A stretch of 64,000 nucleotides of DNA from Lachnospiraceae bacterium (GTDB lineage: Bacteria > Bacillota > Clostridia > Lachnospirales > Lachnospiraceae). The DNA lies in the NCBI GenBank assembly GCA_017463225.1, contig JAFTPO010000001.1, positions 1 through 64,000 on the forward strand. The letters run 5' to 3'. Each line of letters opens with the position of its first letter. Positions within the stretch are counted from its first letter, which is position 1. Shown here in pieces: positions 1 to 8,316 of the stretch. The notes beneath the pieces are model-generated. The model did no database searches. It saw only the letters and a program-made list of their open reading frames with translations, and was not told the origin of the DNA. The position numbers and the translations under genes were made by a program.

Positions 1-1
1 A

Positions 2-145
2 AGAAGATCCTTCACTTTAGAGCCTATGAATCCATATGAGAGAAGAATTATTCATTCATCTCTTCAGAATGATAAGTATGTAGCAACTAGAAGTGAGGGC
101 GAGGAGCCATATCGTAAGGTTGTTGTATACCTTAAGAAGAACTAA
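2..145 (+). CDS. jag: Jag/KhpB RNA-binding protein, C-terminal R3H end (partial)
   Basis: This is the 3' end of a gene that starts before the window; the last 47 codons are visible. The translation contains the R3H-type signature [12 protein letters not shown] followed by a basic tail ending in YLKKN. That is the usual C-terminus of Jag (SpoIIIJ-associated, KhpB/EloR), a cytoplasmic KH/R3H RNA-binding protein. In Firmicutes jag normally follows yidC and precedes mnmE, and mnmE does follow here, though in inverted orientation. The stop codon lies inside the left arm of a 23-bp perfect inverted repeat. The family assignment is firm; the N-terminal Jag and KH domains are outside the window. Confidence 0.9.
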   Translation, partial: RRSFTLEPMNPYERRIIHSSLQNDKYVATRSEGEEPYRKVVVYLKKN

Positions 146-157
146 ATTAAACGATCA

Positions 158-188
158 CCCCCGGTTATTGATATGCCGGGGGTTTTTT
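158..188 (+). terminator. Rho-independent terminator of jag
   Basis: A perfect 7-bp stem (CCCCCGG / CCGGGGG) with an 11-nt loop is followed by six T residues. It begins 12 nt after the jag stop codon. A similar terminator occurs in inverted orientation at 503-529. Confidence 0.85.
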
Positions 189-502
189 ATTCATCACGAT
201 TATGAAGGGGAGCGAACCAACTTTATCGGCGGGCTGCCTAAGGATAAAGCTCCGCTGACACTAAAACGGTCAGCTTCGCTTTACCTTGTCGCGCCCGTAC
301 TGAAATTATTTGGCGCAAAACCCCTTCATAATCTGTGTATTGATATGAATAAACAGAAAAATAATAGATGTGCCGATTAATTACCTTCCGGCCGCGACAG
401 TGGTCGGGACTAAGCTGACCGTTTTAGTGTCAGCGTGGACCGACCCTAGGCAGGCCGGCCAGTATAGTATAATTGCACATCTATTATTTTTCGTCATTCA
501 TG

Positions 503-529
503 AAAAAACCCCCAGGCATTGTCTGGGGG
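503..529 (-). terminator. Rho-independent terminator of mnmE
   Basis: Read on the minus strand, the stem CCCCCAG / CTGGGGG has a 7-nt loop and is followed by six T residues. It lies about 40 nt beyond the mnmE stop codon. Its flanks match the jag terminator at 158-188 in inverted orientation. Confidence 0.85.
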
Positions 530-570
530 GTGATCGTTTAATTTAGTTATACTTGAGGTATTTGATGGCT

Positions 571-1944
571 TTATTTACCCATACAGAACTCTGCAAAGAT
601 TTTGTTTACCAGGTCGTCTTCTAATTCTTCGCCAATGATTTTTCCAAGGGATGCATAGGCTGCCATAAGGTCTATGGTGAGGAAGTCTTCTCCCATAGAA
701 AGCTGTATGCTTTCGATGACTTTGCTTAAACTTTCTCTTGCTTCATAGAGAAGAGCTTTGTGTCGCTGGTTAGTGATGTAAAGCTCGTCGTTGTAGTTTA
801 GTTCGTTGTTGAAGAACATATCTTTTAAGAGGCTGTGAAGGTTTTCCTTTCGTGTGCCTTCTTTTGCTGATATTTCAAGGATTTTGGTATCCAGGGTGTC
901 AGTTATCAACACTTTATCCACAACAAGATTAAGGTCATTTTTATTTATTAATGTAATGGATTTTTTGTCTTTAATTTGCTCCATTATATTGAAATCGTTT
1001 TCATCTAAAGAGGTGGTTCCATCAACTATGTAAAGAACCAGGTCGGACTCCTTAATTGAGGCTAATGCCTTGTTAACTCCGATTTTCTCAACAGTATCAG
1101 ATGTAGTACGGATTCCTGCAGTGTCCACTATATTTAGTGTAATACCATCTATATTGATATATTCCTCTAAGGTATCTCTGGTGGTACCCTCGATGTCTGT
1201 AACTATGGCTCTTTCCTCACCTAAAAGCATGTTTAATACTGAAGATTTGCCGGCATTTGGACGACCTACTATGGCAGTTCTTATACCCTCCTTGATGAGA
1301 CGTCCGTTAGTGCTTGATTTTACTAGCTTTTCAACAGTTATCAACATGTTTTCCACAGTGCCTTCCAGCTGTTGTGGAAAATTGTCGAGAGAGTAATTTT
1401 CAGGGTCATCAAGAGCTGATTCTATGTAAGCTATGTTATACAAAAGCTTCTCTCTCATCTCCTTAATAATCTTTGTTAATTCTCCTGAAAGCTGCTTAAG
1501 TGAGGACTTGGCAGCCATATCATTTTTAGCATGTATTAGGTCCATAACAGATTCTGCCTGGGACATATCTATACGTCCATTAAGGAAAGCTCTCTTAGTA
1601 AACTCTCCCGGTTCTGCCGGTCTTGCACCGAGTCTTATAACCAAATCAAAGATTCTCTTTAATACAGTAATTCCACCGTGACAATCAAGCTCCACCACAT
1701 CCTCAGCAGTGTAGGTTCCGGGAGCACGCATAACTAATGCTATAGCTTCGTCATAGATTTCTCCATCATAGCTTATTACACCATATGCTGCGGTGTAGGT
1801 TTCCATAGAGGCTATGGATTTACTTTTATTCTTAGGGATGAAAAGCTTGTCTACTATGCTAAGTGCCTCATCTCCGCTTATTCTAATTATTCCAATGCCA
1901 GAATTGCCCATACCTGTGGCAATGGCTGCGATTGTGTCTTTCAT
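571..1944 (-). CDS. mnmE: tRNA modification GTPase MnmE
   Basis: This 457-residue protein is full length for MnmE (TrmE), the GTPase that works with MnmG to form carboxymethylaminomethyl-type modifications on U34 of tRNA. An N-terminal folate-binding domain (about 1-120) comes first. The G domain has a P-loop GRPNAGKSS (227-235), the GTTRD switch loop near 253 and DTAG (274-277). The C-terminus ends in CMGK, carrying the conserved cysteine C454. The ribosome site AAGGAG lies 7 nt before the ATG. The gene sits between jag and mnmG as in other Firmicutes but on the opposite strand to both, so it needs its own promoter, which is present at 1975-2003. Confidence 0.97.
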   Translation of the reverse strand: MKDTIAAIATGMGNSGIGIIRISGDEALSIVDKLFIPKNKSKSIASMETYTAAYGVISYDGEIYDEAIALVMRAPGTYTAEDVVELDCHGGITVLKRIFDLVIRLGARPAEPGEFTKRAFLNGRIDMSQAESVMDLIHAKNDMAAKSSLKQLSGELTKIIKEMREKLLYNIAYIESALDDPENYSLDNFPQQLEGTVENMLITVEKLVKSSTNGRLIKEGIRTAIVGRPNAGKSSVLNMLLGEERAIVTDIEGTTRDTLEEYINIDGITLNIVDTAGIRTTSDTVEKIGVNKALASIKESDLVLYIVDGTTSLDENDFNIMEQIKDKKSITLINKNDLNLVVDKVLITDTLDTKILEISAKEGTRKENLHSLLKDMFFNNELNYNDELYITNQRHKALLYEARESLSKVIESIQLSMGEDFLTIDLMAAYASLGKIIGEELEDDLVNKIFAEFCMGK

Positions 1945-1974
1945 AGGATATCTCCTTATAATTTTATCAATGAT

Positions 1975-2003
1975 ATTATAATCTGTAATTATTTTTCTTG
2001 CAA
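1975..2003 (-). promoter_or_regulatory. mnmE promoter
   Basis: On the minus strand TTGCAA (1998-2003) is separated by 17 nt from TATAAT (1975-1980), upstream of the mnmE ribosome site. TTGCAA is its own reverse complement, so the same six bases can also serve as the -35 element of the divergent mnmG promoter. Confidence 0.65.
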
Positions 2004-2025
2004 CTAACAGATTATTTGTTAAAAT
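1998..2025 (+). promoter_or_regulatory. mnmG promoter sharing the TTGCAA -35 element
   Basis: TTGCAA (1998-2003), a 16-nt spacer and TAAAAT (2020-2025) precede mnmG. Predicted transcription start is near 2033, 25 nt before the chosen mnmG start codon. Confidence 0.5.
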
Positions 2026-2057
2026 AGAGTTTAGTGATTTTAGAAAGGAACAGGGCT

Positions 2058-4001
2058 ATGGCAGTTAATTCATATATTAAAGAAGAATATGATATCGTTG
2101 TTGTTGGTGCAGGACATGCCGGCTGTGAGGCGGCACTTGCTGCGGCAAGACTTGGATTTAAGACAATTTTATTTACTATAAGTATGGACAGTGTTGCCCT
2201 GATGCCTTGTAATCCAAATATTGGTGGTAGCTCCAAGGGTCACTTAGTTAGAGAGATTGACGCTTTAGGTGGCGAGATGGGTAAGAATATTGATAAGACT
2301 TATATACAGTCTAAGATGTTAAATGTATCTAAAGGCCCTGCAGTTCACTCTCTTCGCGCCCAGGCTGATAAGGTGGAGTATACCAAGCATATGAGACTTA
2401 CCCTTCAGAATACTGATAACCTTACCTTAAGACAGGCTGAGGTTACAGAGCTTTTATATGAGGAAGTTCCTGTTAATGCAGATGAAAAAGTTAATTTAGA
2501 AAGTGCAACCACTAAGAAAATTATTAAGGGAGTAAAGACATTTTCCGGTGCAACCTACCTTGCCAAGGCAGTTGTCCTTTGTACAGGAACCTATCTTAAG
2601 GCTAGATGTATCTATGGAGATGTGGTTAATCACACAGGTCCTAATGGTCTTCAGGCTGCAAATGGTTTATCTGACTCTATGAGTGATGCGGGAATATTTA
2701 TTAGAAGATTTAAGACAGGTACTCCAGCTAGACTTGATAAGAAGACTATAGATTTTTCCAAGATGGAGGAACAAAAGGGTGATGAGAGGATTGTTCCATT
2801 CTCATTTACCAATACTGAGGAAGATATTAAGAGAGACCAGATATCCTGCTGGCTTACTTATACCAATGAGGAGACTCATCAGATTATAAAGGATAATATT
2901 GACCGTTCACCTCTTTTTTCTGGATTTATCGAGGGTACAGGTCCTAGATACTGCCCTTCCATAGAGGACAAGGTTATGAAATTCCCCGATAAGAATCGCC
3001 ATCAGCTCTTCATTGAGCCAGAGGGTGAATTCACCAATGAGATGTATATGGGTGGTATGTCATCTTCTCTTCCGGAGGATGTTCAGTACGCTATGATAAG
3101 AACAGTTCCGGGACTTGAAAATGTCACTATTATTAGAAATGCATATGCCATCGAATACGACTGTATCAATGCGGTTAATCTTGATGCATCTTTAGAGTTT
3201 AAGAATTTCGAGGGACTTTTTTCCGCAGGTCAGCTCAATGGTAGCTCAGGCTACGAGGAGGCTGCTGCCCAGGGACTTATGGCAGGTATTAATGCTGCTA
3301 GAAAGCTACAGGGTAAGGAACCAATTATCCTTGATAGATCACAGGGTTATATAGGAGTTCTTATTGATGATCTTGTTACTAAGGAAACCTTTGAGCCATA
3401 TCGTATGATGACTTCACGTGCTGAGTACAGATTATTATTAAGACAGGACAATGCAGACCTTAGACTTACAGACATAGGTTATGAGATTGGTCTTATAGAT
3501 GAGGATAGATATAAGGCATTTTGTACTAAGAGAAATCAAATTAATGCAGAGATAGAAAGAGTATCAGAGATTATGGTTGGCGCTAATAAGAAGGTTCAGG
3601 AATTCTTAGAGGCACATAATTCAACACCTCTTAAGACTGCTGCCTCTCTGGCAGAGCTTATTAGAAGACCTGAGCTTGACTACGAAGCTTTGGCAGAGCT
3701 TGACCCTGACAGAGAAACAGTTGGTCCTCTTTCACCGGAGGTTATAGAACAGATAAACATAGATATTAAGTACGAGGGATATATCACCAGACAAAAGCAG
3801 CAGGTGGAGCATTTTAAGAAGATGGAGAAAAAGATAATTCCTGCTGATATTAACTATGATGATGTGTCAAATCTTCGTAAGGAAGCTAGGCAAAAGCTTG
3901 CTCAGGTAAGACCTGCATCATTAGGTCAGGCATCAAGAATATCAGGAGTGTCGCCAGCGGATGTGTCAGTGCTTATGATATACCTGACAGCTAATAAATA
4001 G
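2058..4001 (+). CDS. mnmG: tRNA uridine 5-carboxymethylaminomethyl modification enzyme MnmG
   Basis: MnmG (GidA) is the FAD-dependent partner of MnmE in wobble-uridine modification. The 647-residue protein is of normal length. It opens with the dinucleotide-binding motif [12 protein letters not shown] (about 16-26), has the conserved [12 protein letters not shown] block and the [22 protein letters not shown] block, and ends in the basic MnmE/tRNA-binding region. I chose the ATG at 2058 because AAAGGA lies 8 nt upstream; an in-frame GTG at 2034 has no ribosome site. rsmG follows after 8 nt, implying one transcript. Confidence 0.97.
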   Translation: MAVNSYIKEEYDIVVVGAGHAGCEAALAAARLGFKTILFTISMDSVALMPCNPNIGGSSKGHLVREIDALGGEMGKNIDKTYIQSKMLNVSKGPAVHSLRAQADKVEYTKHMRLTLQNTDNLTLRQAEVTELLYEEVPVNADEKVNLESATTKKIIKGVKTFSGATYLAKAVVLCTGTYLKARCIYGDVVNHTGPNGLQAANGLSDSMSDAGIFIRRFKTGTPARLDKKTIDFSKMEEQKGDERIVPFSFTNTEEDIKRDQISCWLTYTNEETHQIIKDNIDRSPLFSGFIEGTGPRYCPSIEDKVMKFPDKNRHQLFIEPEGEFTNEMYMGGMSSSLPEDVQYAMIRTVPGLENVTIIRNAYAIEYDCINAVNLDASLEFKNFEGLFSAGQLNGSSGYEEAAAQGLMAGINAARKLQGKEPIILDRSQGYIGVLIDDLVTKETFEPYRMMTSRAEYRLLLRQDNADLRLTDIGYEIGLIDEDRYKAFCTKRNQINAEIERVSEIMVGANKKVQEFLEAHNSTPLKTAASLAELIRRPELDYEALAELDPDRETVGPLSPEVIEQINIDIKYEGYITRQKQQVEHFKKMEKKIIPADINYDDVSNLRKEARQKLAQVRPASLGQASRISGVSPADVSVLMIYLTANK

Positions 4002-4009
4002 GAGTTAAT

Positions 4010-4723
4010 ATGGATAGATTAAGTAAGTATGTTGAGGATCTGACTGGAAGTCCCCTATCTGATACTCAGCTTCAACAATTTGAAACCTACTATGATATGT
4101 TAATAGAAACCAATAAGGTTATGAATCTGACAGCCATAACTGAGAGGGACGAGGTTATTCTCAAGCACTTTATGGATAGTGTGGCATTGGCGGGTTACCA
4201 TAATATTAAGAATAAGTCTCTTAAGGTTATAGATGTGGGTACGGGAGCAGGATTTCCGGGAATTCCACTTAAGATAGCATTTCCTAAATTAAAGGTTACT
4301 TTATTTGATTCCCTTAACAAGAGAATCAAATTTCTTCAGAGTGTTATAGATGAACTAGGTCTTACGGACTGTGAAGCTATTCATGGCAGAGCTGAAGAAG
4401 GAGGTCGCAACAAGGATATGCGTGAGAAGTATGACCTGGTAGTTTCCCGTGCTGTGGCAAATATGGCTGTGTTATCTGAGTATACTCTTCCATTTGTAAA
4501 GGAAGGAGGATATTTTATCCCATATAAGACACTTACAGTGGATGAGGAGCTTGATACCGGGAAAAAAGCCATATCTATCCTTGGTGGCAAATTAGAAAAA
4601 GTAGAAAAGCTTACACTTCCTGATTCAGATATAGGAAGAAGCTTTGTATTTATAAAGAAAGTTAAAGCTACTCCTAAGGCTTATCCAAGAAAAGCCGGAA
4701 CAGCAAGCAAACAGCCCCTTTAA
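4010..4723 (+). CDS. rsmG: 16S rRNA (guanine-527 N7) methyltransferase RsmG
   Basis: RsmG (GidB) methylates G527 in the 530 loop of 16S rRNA using S-adenosylmethionine. The 237-residue protein carries the SAM motif DVGTGAGFPGIP at about 75-86, preceded by the family signature in LTAITERDEVILKHFMDS. The ribosome site AGGAG overlaps the end of mnmG, so the two are translationally close. The last codons run into the stem of the terminator. The C-terminal tail (KAYPRKAGTASKQPL) is typical of clostridial members. Confidence 0.96.
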   Translation: MDRLSKYVEDLTGSPLSDTQLQQFETYYDMLIETNKVMNLTAITERDEVILKHFMDSVALAGYHNIKNKSLKVIDVGTGAGFPGIPLKIAFPKLKVTLFDSLNKRIKFLQSVIDELGLTDCEAIHGRAEEGGRNKDMREKYDLVVSRAVANMAVLSEYTLPFVKEGGYFIPYKTLTVDEELDTGKKAISILGGKLEKVEKLTLPDSDIGRSFVFIKKVKATPKAYPRKAGTASKQPL

Positions 4724-4740
4724 AAAAGGGGCTGTTTTAC
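4709..4740 (+). terminator. Terminator of the mnmG-rsmG operon
   Basis: A 12-bp stem (AAACAGCCCCTT / AAGGGGCTGTTT) is followed by TTAC. It overlaps the rsmG stop codon and could act in both directions between rsmG and the convergent exonuclease gene. Confidence 0.85.
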
Positions 4741-4798
4741 TTTTGAGCTAATGGGCTCTATACGAAATATGGAAATCTAAAATATATTGTAATTTATA

Positions 4799-5782
4799 TT
4801 ATTGTTTGGTGTCTATGTCAACAATCTCTACGTCATCTCCCTTGTGACGTTTTTGTTGTCTTCTCAATCTTAGTTCCTCCTGACGCTGTCTGATATTCTC
4901 CAGACCTACCTTATCAGTTGGAAGAACAGTCTTGATAGCAAAATACTTTAGGTTTTTATTCTGCTTAATCTTAATCTTGCTAATCATAAGTCCGTGGGCC
5001 CAGCACTTACACACGCTAATGTATGCATTTGGAGTGTTGGTAAACCACTTAATCTTCTTAGCAGCTTTCTTGCCACATTTGTAGCATCGCATAGTGACAA
5101 GCTCCTTGTCCATCATAATATCCTTCTTGTCATCAAACTCTCTGGAGATATGCTCCATATAATGCTTGTGGTAGGATATTATCTCATCCTCTTTTGCCTT
5201 AGGATTATTGTAGACATCGTAGCTATATCTGTCAGATAAATCTCTAGGATGAATCTTTGACAAAACCTGTGCGGTGTAGTAGGCATCATTTACTGCTGAG
5301 TGGAATGGTCTGTCTATATCTATGGATAGACTGCTGACCGCTTTCTCCAGCTTAACTATATTGCCATCCTTCTCCTTTAGGTCTGTGTATATCTGCTGAA
5401 CATTATAATATTTCAGCGGAGTTGGAAGTGGCTTCATATAGTAATAATCCATATTGTTTTGTGGGTAGCTTAAGTCCATAGGACCCCAGGTGCAGAATAT
5501 GTAATCGTCGCTACCGCACCATTTTATAAAGTCTCTGCATACCATATCAAATGGTTTGCCAGTTTTTAAATCCTTCTCATCGTAGTTTAGAATACTGCGA
5601 ATATGAGGCTGTAGCTTCTTATAAAGCTTAGGCTTTACCAAACTGGAAAAGCTATCTATAATATTAAATTTTGAATCCAGCTTTACTGCACCGATCTCGA
5701 TTATCTCAAAGGGCATACGTGGGTTCTCAGTAAATCCTCCGTAGCTTTGATTCCATTCAAGATCGAAAACTACATAGTTCAT
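4799..5782 (-). CDS. DEDD-family 3'-5' exonuclease (KapD/RNase T-like)
   Basis: The first 190 residues are an exonuclease domain. FDLEWN near the N-terminus supplies the first acidic pair, and HSAVNDAYYTAQVL near residue 160-173 supplies the DEDDh histidine and last aspartate. Such proteins remove nucleotides from the 3' ends of RNA or DNA; the substrate here is unknown. The last 120 residues hold CYKCGKKA and a later CKCWAHG, which could form a small zinc-binding knuckle, and end in a basic tail. Start codon choice is supported by AAGGAAG 8 nt upstream. It lies 40 nt downstream of the membrane protein gene and may be co-transcribed with it. Confidence 0.8.
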   Translation of the reverse strand: MNYVVFDLEWNQSYGGFTENPRMPFEIIEIGAVKLDSKFNIIDSFSSLVKPKLYKKLQPHIRSILNYDEKDLKTGKPFDMVCRDFIKWCGSDDYIFCTWGPMDLSYPQNNMDYYYMKPLPTPLKYYNVQQIYTDLKEKDGNIVKLEKAVSSLSIDIDRPFHSAVNDAYYTAQVLSKIHPRDLSDRYSYDVYNNPKAKEDEIISYHKHYMEHISREFDDKKDIMMDKELVTMRCYKCGKKAAKKIKWFTNTPNAYISVCKCWAHGLMISKIKIKQNKNLKYFAIKTVLPTDKVGLENIRQRQEELRLRRQQKRHKGDDVEIVDIDTKQ

Positions 5783-5822
5783 ATATTCTTCCTTAAAAAT
5801 TATTTTATGCCAGGGTCTTACC

Positions 5823-6413
5823 TTATTCTGCCCTGGACTTCATCACTCTTAGGTGTGAGTAATCATTGTTAAGATTGCCATTGCGCTGTTCAAGCTCCTT
5901 GCAGATATCATTGAGAATCTCAATGGCCTCGTTCTGAGACTTGGCATTAGCAGTGGCAGACTGAGCTATAAGCACAGCCAGACGCTCATTGCTGTTTACA
6001 ATCTTAGTAGCGTTGTCTCCATCCTTCTTAATCTGGAGCTTAGCCATAAGCTTGTCCTGCTCAATAATCTCCTGATACAGCTTGGCATTCTCCTCCTTAA
6101 TGTCAACCATCATGTCAAGGAGTGCTGACATACTCTGAGAACGGGCAACTTCCTCACGCTTGGCAACGGAGTAGATTCCTTTCTCCACCTTAGTAAGCTC
6201 GTTCTGCTTATCTATGGCTATGGAAGCTATATCATCTACTTTAGCAAGAATTCCATCTACCAGAAAATAAGTGTCAACTACTACAATAAGAGAAACTGCA
6301 ATGATAAGCTCTATGTTAGCAGGATATGCAATTATCAAATATAAATCAATTATCAGGGCCGCCACAAATGCCACAGCACTTATGGTAAGTGTGGTCTGGG
6401 ATCTGGTTTTCAT
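5823..6413 (-). CDS. Small membrane protein with cytoplasmic coiled coil, unknown function
   Basis: I do not recognise this 196-residue protein. Two hydrophobic segments (about 8-30 and 33-52) form a membrane hairpin. A long, charged, alpha-helical region follows, rich in Glu, Lys, Gln and Asn and probably coiled coil. The arrangement resembles an anchor or scaffold more than an enzyme. It has a good promoter at 6446-6474 and the ribosome site AAGGAGG. The adjacent exonuclease gene is downstream on the same strand. That the ORF is real is well supported by its promoter, ribosome site and codon use. Confidence 0.75.
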   Translation of the reverse strand: MKTRSQTTLTISAVAFVAALIIDLYLIIAYPANIELIIAVSLIVVVDTYFLVDGILAKVDDIASIAIDKQNELTKVEKGIYSVAKREEVARSQSMSALLDMMVDIKEENAKLYQEIIEQDKLMAKLQIKKDGDNATKIVNSNERLAVLIAQSATANAKSQNEAIEILNDICKELEQRNGNLNNDYSHLRVMKSRAE

Positions 6414-6445
6414 AGAATTCCTCCTTACATTTCATACCTACTATA

Positions 6446-6474
6446 ATCATAGCACAGTTTAAAATGTTTATCAA
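6446..6474 (-). promoter_or_regulatory. Promoter of the coiled-coil membrane protein gene
   Basis: On the minus strand TTGATA (6469-6474), a 17-nt spacer and TATGAT (6446-6451) lie in the 64-bp gap behind the pyrophosphatase gene. Confidence 0.6.
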
Positions 6475-6477
6475 TTA

Positions 6478-8133
6478 TTACTGGTAAAATGCGTTCATAA
6501 TACTTGGTATAACCTGCTTCTTACGGGATACCACATCCTCTAATAAAATACTTCCATCCTTAACCTCGTCTAATTTAAAAGCTTTAGCTAATATCTTGTC
6601 AGAATCCTTTCCGTAATATAAAAGCTCCGTGTCCTCAGTAAATATATTTGTAAGCATAAAGAACAGCATATCAACACCCTTAGACTTAAGCTCTGCGTCC
6701 ATATGAGCTAAAAGCTTAGGCTTTAGGTCACTGAGGATATTGCTGTTAAAGGAGGTTATCTGACCTACTCCAAATCTTAAGTTGTCTGAAGAGAAAACCT
6801 TGTAGTCCTGATTAAAGATTTCTTCAACAGTCTTATGCTTAAGCATACTACCTGCGTTAAACATATCTACTCCAAACTTCTCTATCTGGATGCCGGCAAT
6901 CTCTGCTAAGCATTCACATACAGCCTTGTCCTTCTCAGTGCAGGTTGGAGACCTGAACATTAAAGTATCGGATATTATGGCGGAGCATAAAAGTCCTGCT
7001 ATATTGGCCGGAATATCTATGCCTGTCTCAGTAAACATTTCATATATTATGGTTGCGGTACATCCCAAAGGCTGATTTCTAAAATATACAGGGTTCATAG
7101 TCTGAAGACCGCCGATTCTGTGATGGTCAATAATCTCCAAAAGATTAACATCCTCGATACCGTCCACAGTCTGGGAACGCTCATTGTGGTCAACCAGTAT
7201 AACCTTCTTCGGATTGGCGTTCAAATAGTTACGCTGTGATATAAGGCCCTTGTATTTTTCGTTCTCATCAAGTACCGGATAGTACTGGTGACGCTTGCTG
7301 GCCATCACGTCCCTGATGTCGTTGATGTAGTCCTCATCTGAGAAGGTAATAAGATTATCCTTCTTCATAAAGTGTCTGATAGGTATACTCTGGTTAATAA
7401 GTCTGGCTACAGTATAGGTGTCGTAAGGTGTAATAATTATAGAACAGCCTCTGTCCTCAGCCAGCTTAGTTATAGTCTTAGATACATCTGCGCCATCGCA
7501 AATGATGATACATTGAGCCTCCATCTCTATGGCACAAAGCTGAGACTCATAGCGGTTTCCAAGGATAACTATATCGTTTTTCTCGATGTAGTTTTCCATC
7601 ATATCAGGATTGGCTGCAGCGATAAGCACCTTACCTGTAGAAACCATAGCTTCAGGATTTCCAACAACAAGCTTAGCTGAAAGGGTATCCAAAATATTCT
7701 GATATGGAGTCCTTGCAGTTGCAATAATTTCATTGTCATAGACCTCCATATATGTCATGGCAATGTCCTTAACTGTTATGATACCTGTCAGGTTGTTGTA
7801 CTCATCTACTGAAGGGAGAGTTGTACAGTGAGAGCTGCTAAGTATCTCCCAAGCCTTCTTAATGGATATCTCTCCTGATACACCGTCTAAGTGTCTGTAC
7901 TCCACATCCTGAACCTGAGTGTATACATTTTCCACCAGGTTAGGCGGGTTAAAATTAAATGCATTAAGCACATATTCAGTTTCAGCATTTAACTTTCCTG
8001 CCCTCATGGGAACATAGTTTAAGCCGGTAAGCTTGTTCTTAAGATAGGCATAGCTTATAGCTGAGCAGATTGAATCTGTATCCGGATTTTTATGACCGAT
8101 AATATATATTTTTTCCTGATTTGTACTGGACAT
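6478..8133 (-). CDS. ppaC: Family II manganese-dependent inorganic pyrophosphatase with CBS and DRTGG domains
   Basis: The 551-residue protein splits PPi to two phosphates in the cytoplasm. The DHH part carries GHKNPDTDS near residue 13-21 and the DHHRIGG signature at about 335. The C-terminal DHHA2 domain closes the active site. Between the first part of the DHH domain and its remainder lies an insert of about 240 residues with a CBS pair and a DRTGG-like segment. That makes it longer than plain family II enzymes (about 310 residues). In the clostridial CBS-PPase family this insert binds adenine nucleotides and regulates activity; such regulation is inferred here. The promoter at 8166-8194 and AGGAG support the start. 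Confidence 0.92.
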   Translation of the reverse strand: MSSTNQEKIYIIGHKNPDTDSICSAISYAYLKNKLTGLNYVPMRAGKLNAETEYVLNAFNFNPPNLVENVYTQVQDVEYRHLDGVSGEISIKKAWEILSSSHCTTLPSVDEYNNLTGIITVKDIAMTYMEVYDNEIIATARTPYQNILDTLSAKLVVGNPEAMVSTGKVLIAAANPDMMENYIEKNDIVILGNRYESQLCAIEMEAQCIIICDGADVSKTITKLAEDRGCSIIITPYDTYTVARLINQSIPIRHFMKKDNLITFSDEDYINDIRDVMASKRHQYYPVLDENEKYKGLISQRNYLNANPKKVILVDHNERSQTVDGIEDVNLLEIIDHHRIGGLQTMNPVYFRNQPLGCTATIIYEMFTETGIDIPANIAGLLCSAIISDTLMFRSPTCTEKDKAVCECLAEIAGIQIEKFGVDMFNAGSMLKHKTVEEIFNQDYKVFSSDNLRFGVGQITSFNSNILSDLKPKLLAHMDAELKSKGVDMLFFMLTNIFTEDTELLYYGKDSDKILAKAFKLDEVKDGSILLEDVVSRKKQVIPSIMNAFYQ

Positions 8134-8165
8134 ATCTAATCTCCTAATATAATAAAGTCTGAAAC

Positions 8166-8194
8166 ATTATATCGCGTTATGGATTTTTTGTCCA
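8166..8194 (-). promoter_or_regulatory. Promoter of the CBS-pyrophosphatase gene
   Basis: On the minus strand TGGACA (8189-8194), a 17-nt spacer and TATAAT (8166-8171) lie about 35 nt upstream of the start codon. Confidence 0.65.
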
Positions 8195-8218
8195 TTTAAT
8201 AATTATTTTATGTAATAG

Positions 8219-8244
8219 TAAAGATTTTAGTCATTATCCGATAT
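8219..8244 (+). promoter_or_regulatory. Possible sigma-28-type promoter upstream of the surface protein
   Basis: TAAA (8219-8222), 14 nt and TCCGATAT (8237-8244) resemble the flagellar sigma-28 consensus (TAAA, 15 nt, GCCGATAT). The same -10 form TCCGATAT occurs upstream of the gene at 56435-57019. The spacing is one nt short, so this is tentative. Confidence 0.35.
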
Positions 8245-8258
8245 TGATAGAAAAATTA

Positions 8259-8287
8259 TTGTTAATGCGACAAATATATGTTAAAAT
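8259..8287 (+). promoter_or_regulatory. Sigma-A promoter of the surface protein gene
   Basis: TTGTTA (8259-8264), a 17-nt spacer and TAAAAT (8282-8287) put the transcript start near 8294, just before the GGAAAGGAG ribosome site. Confidence 0.6.
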
Positions 8288-8316
8288 TACTGTATTAACT
8301 GGAAAGGAGAATGCTT

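Larger units (their letters stand above)
140..548. repeat. 409-bp gap bounded by 23-bp perfect inverted repeats, with long imperfect internal palindromes
   Basis: The outer arms 140-162 and 526-548 are exact reverse complements, and the left arm includes the jag stop codon. Inside, about 253-276 and 413-436 are inverted copies around GCTGACACTAAAACGGTCAGC-like sequence. The matches spread to a roughly 75-bp imperfect repeat (about 225-305 against 385-465). Two further pairs are 199-210 with 320-331, and 356-373 with 474-491. I see no convincing gene; the single open frame across it has no family resemblance and no ribosome site. The region looks like a highly structured DNA or RNA element. 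Confidence 0.75.

Noticed and set aside
93..380. Open frame across the jag-mnmE gap
   Set aside because: It has no ribosome site, overlaps the jag end in another frame and runs through inverted repeats; it resembles no protein.
140..548. Insertion sequence with 23-bp terminal repeats
   Set aside because: No transposase, no target duplication visible, and the left repeat is the jag 3' end itself.
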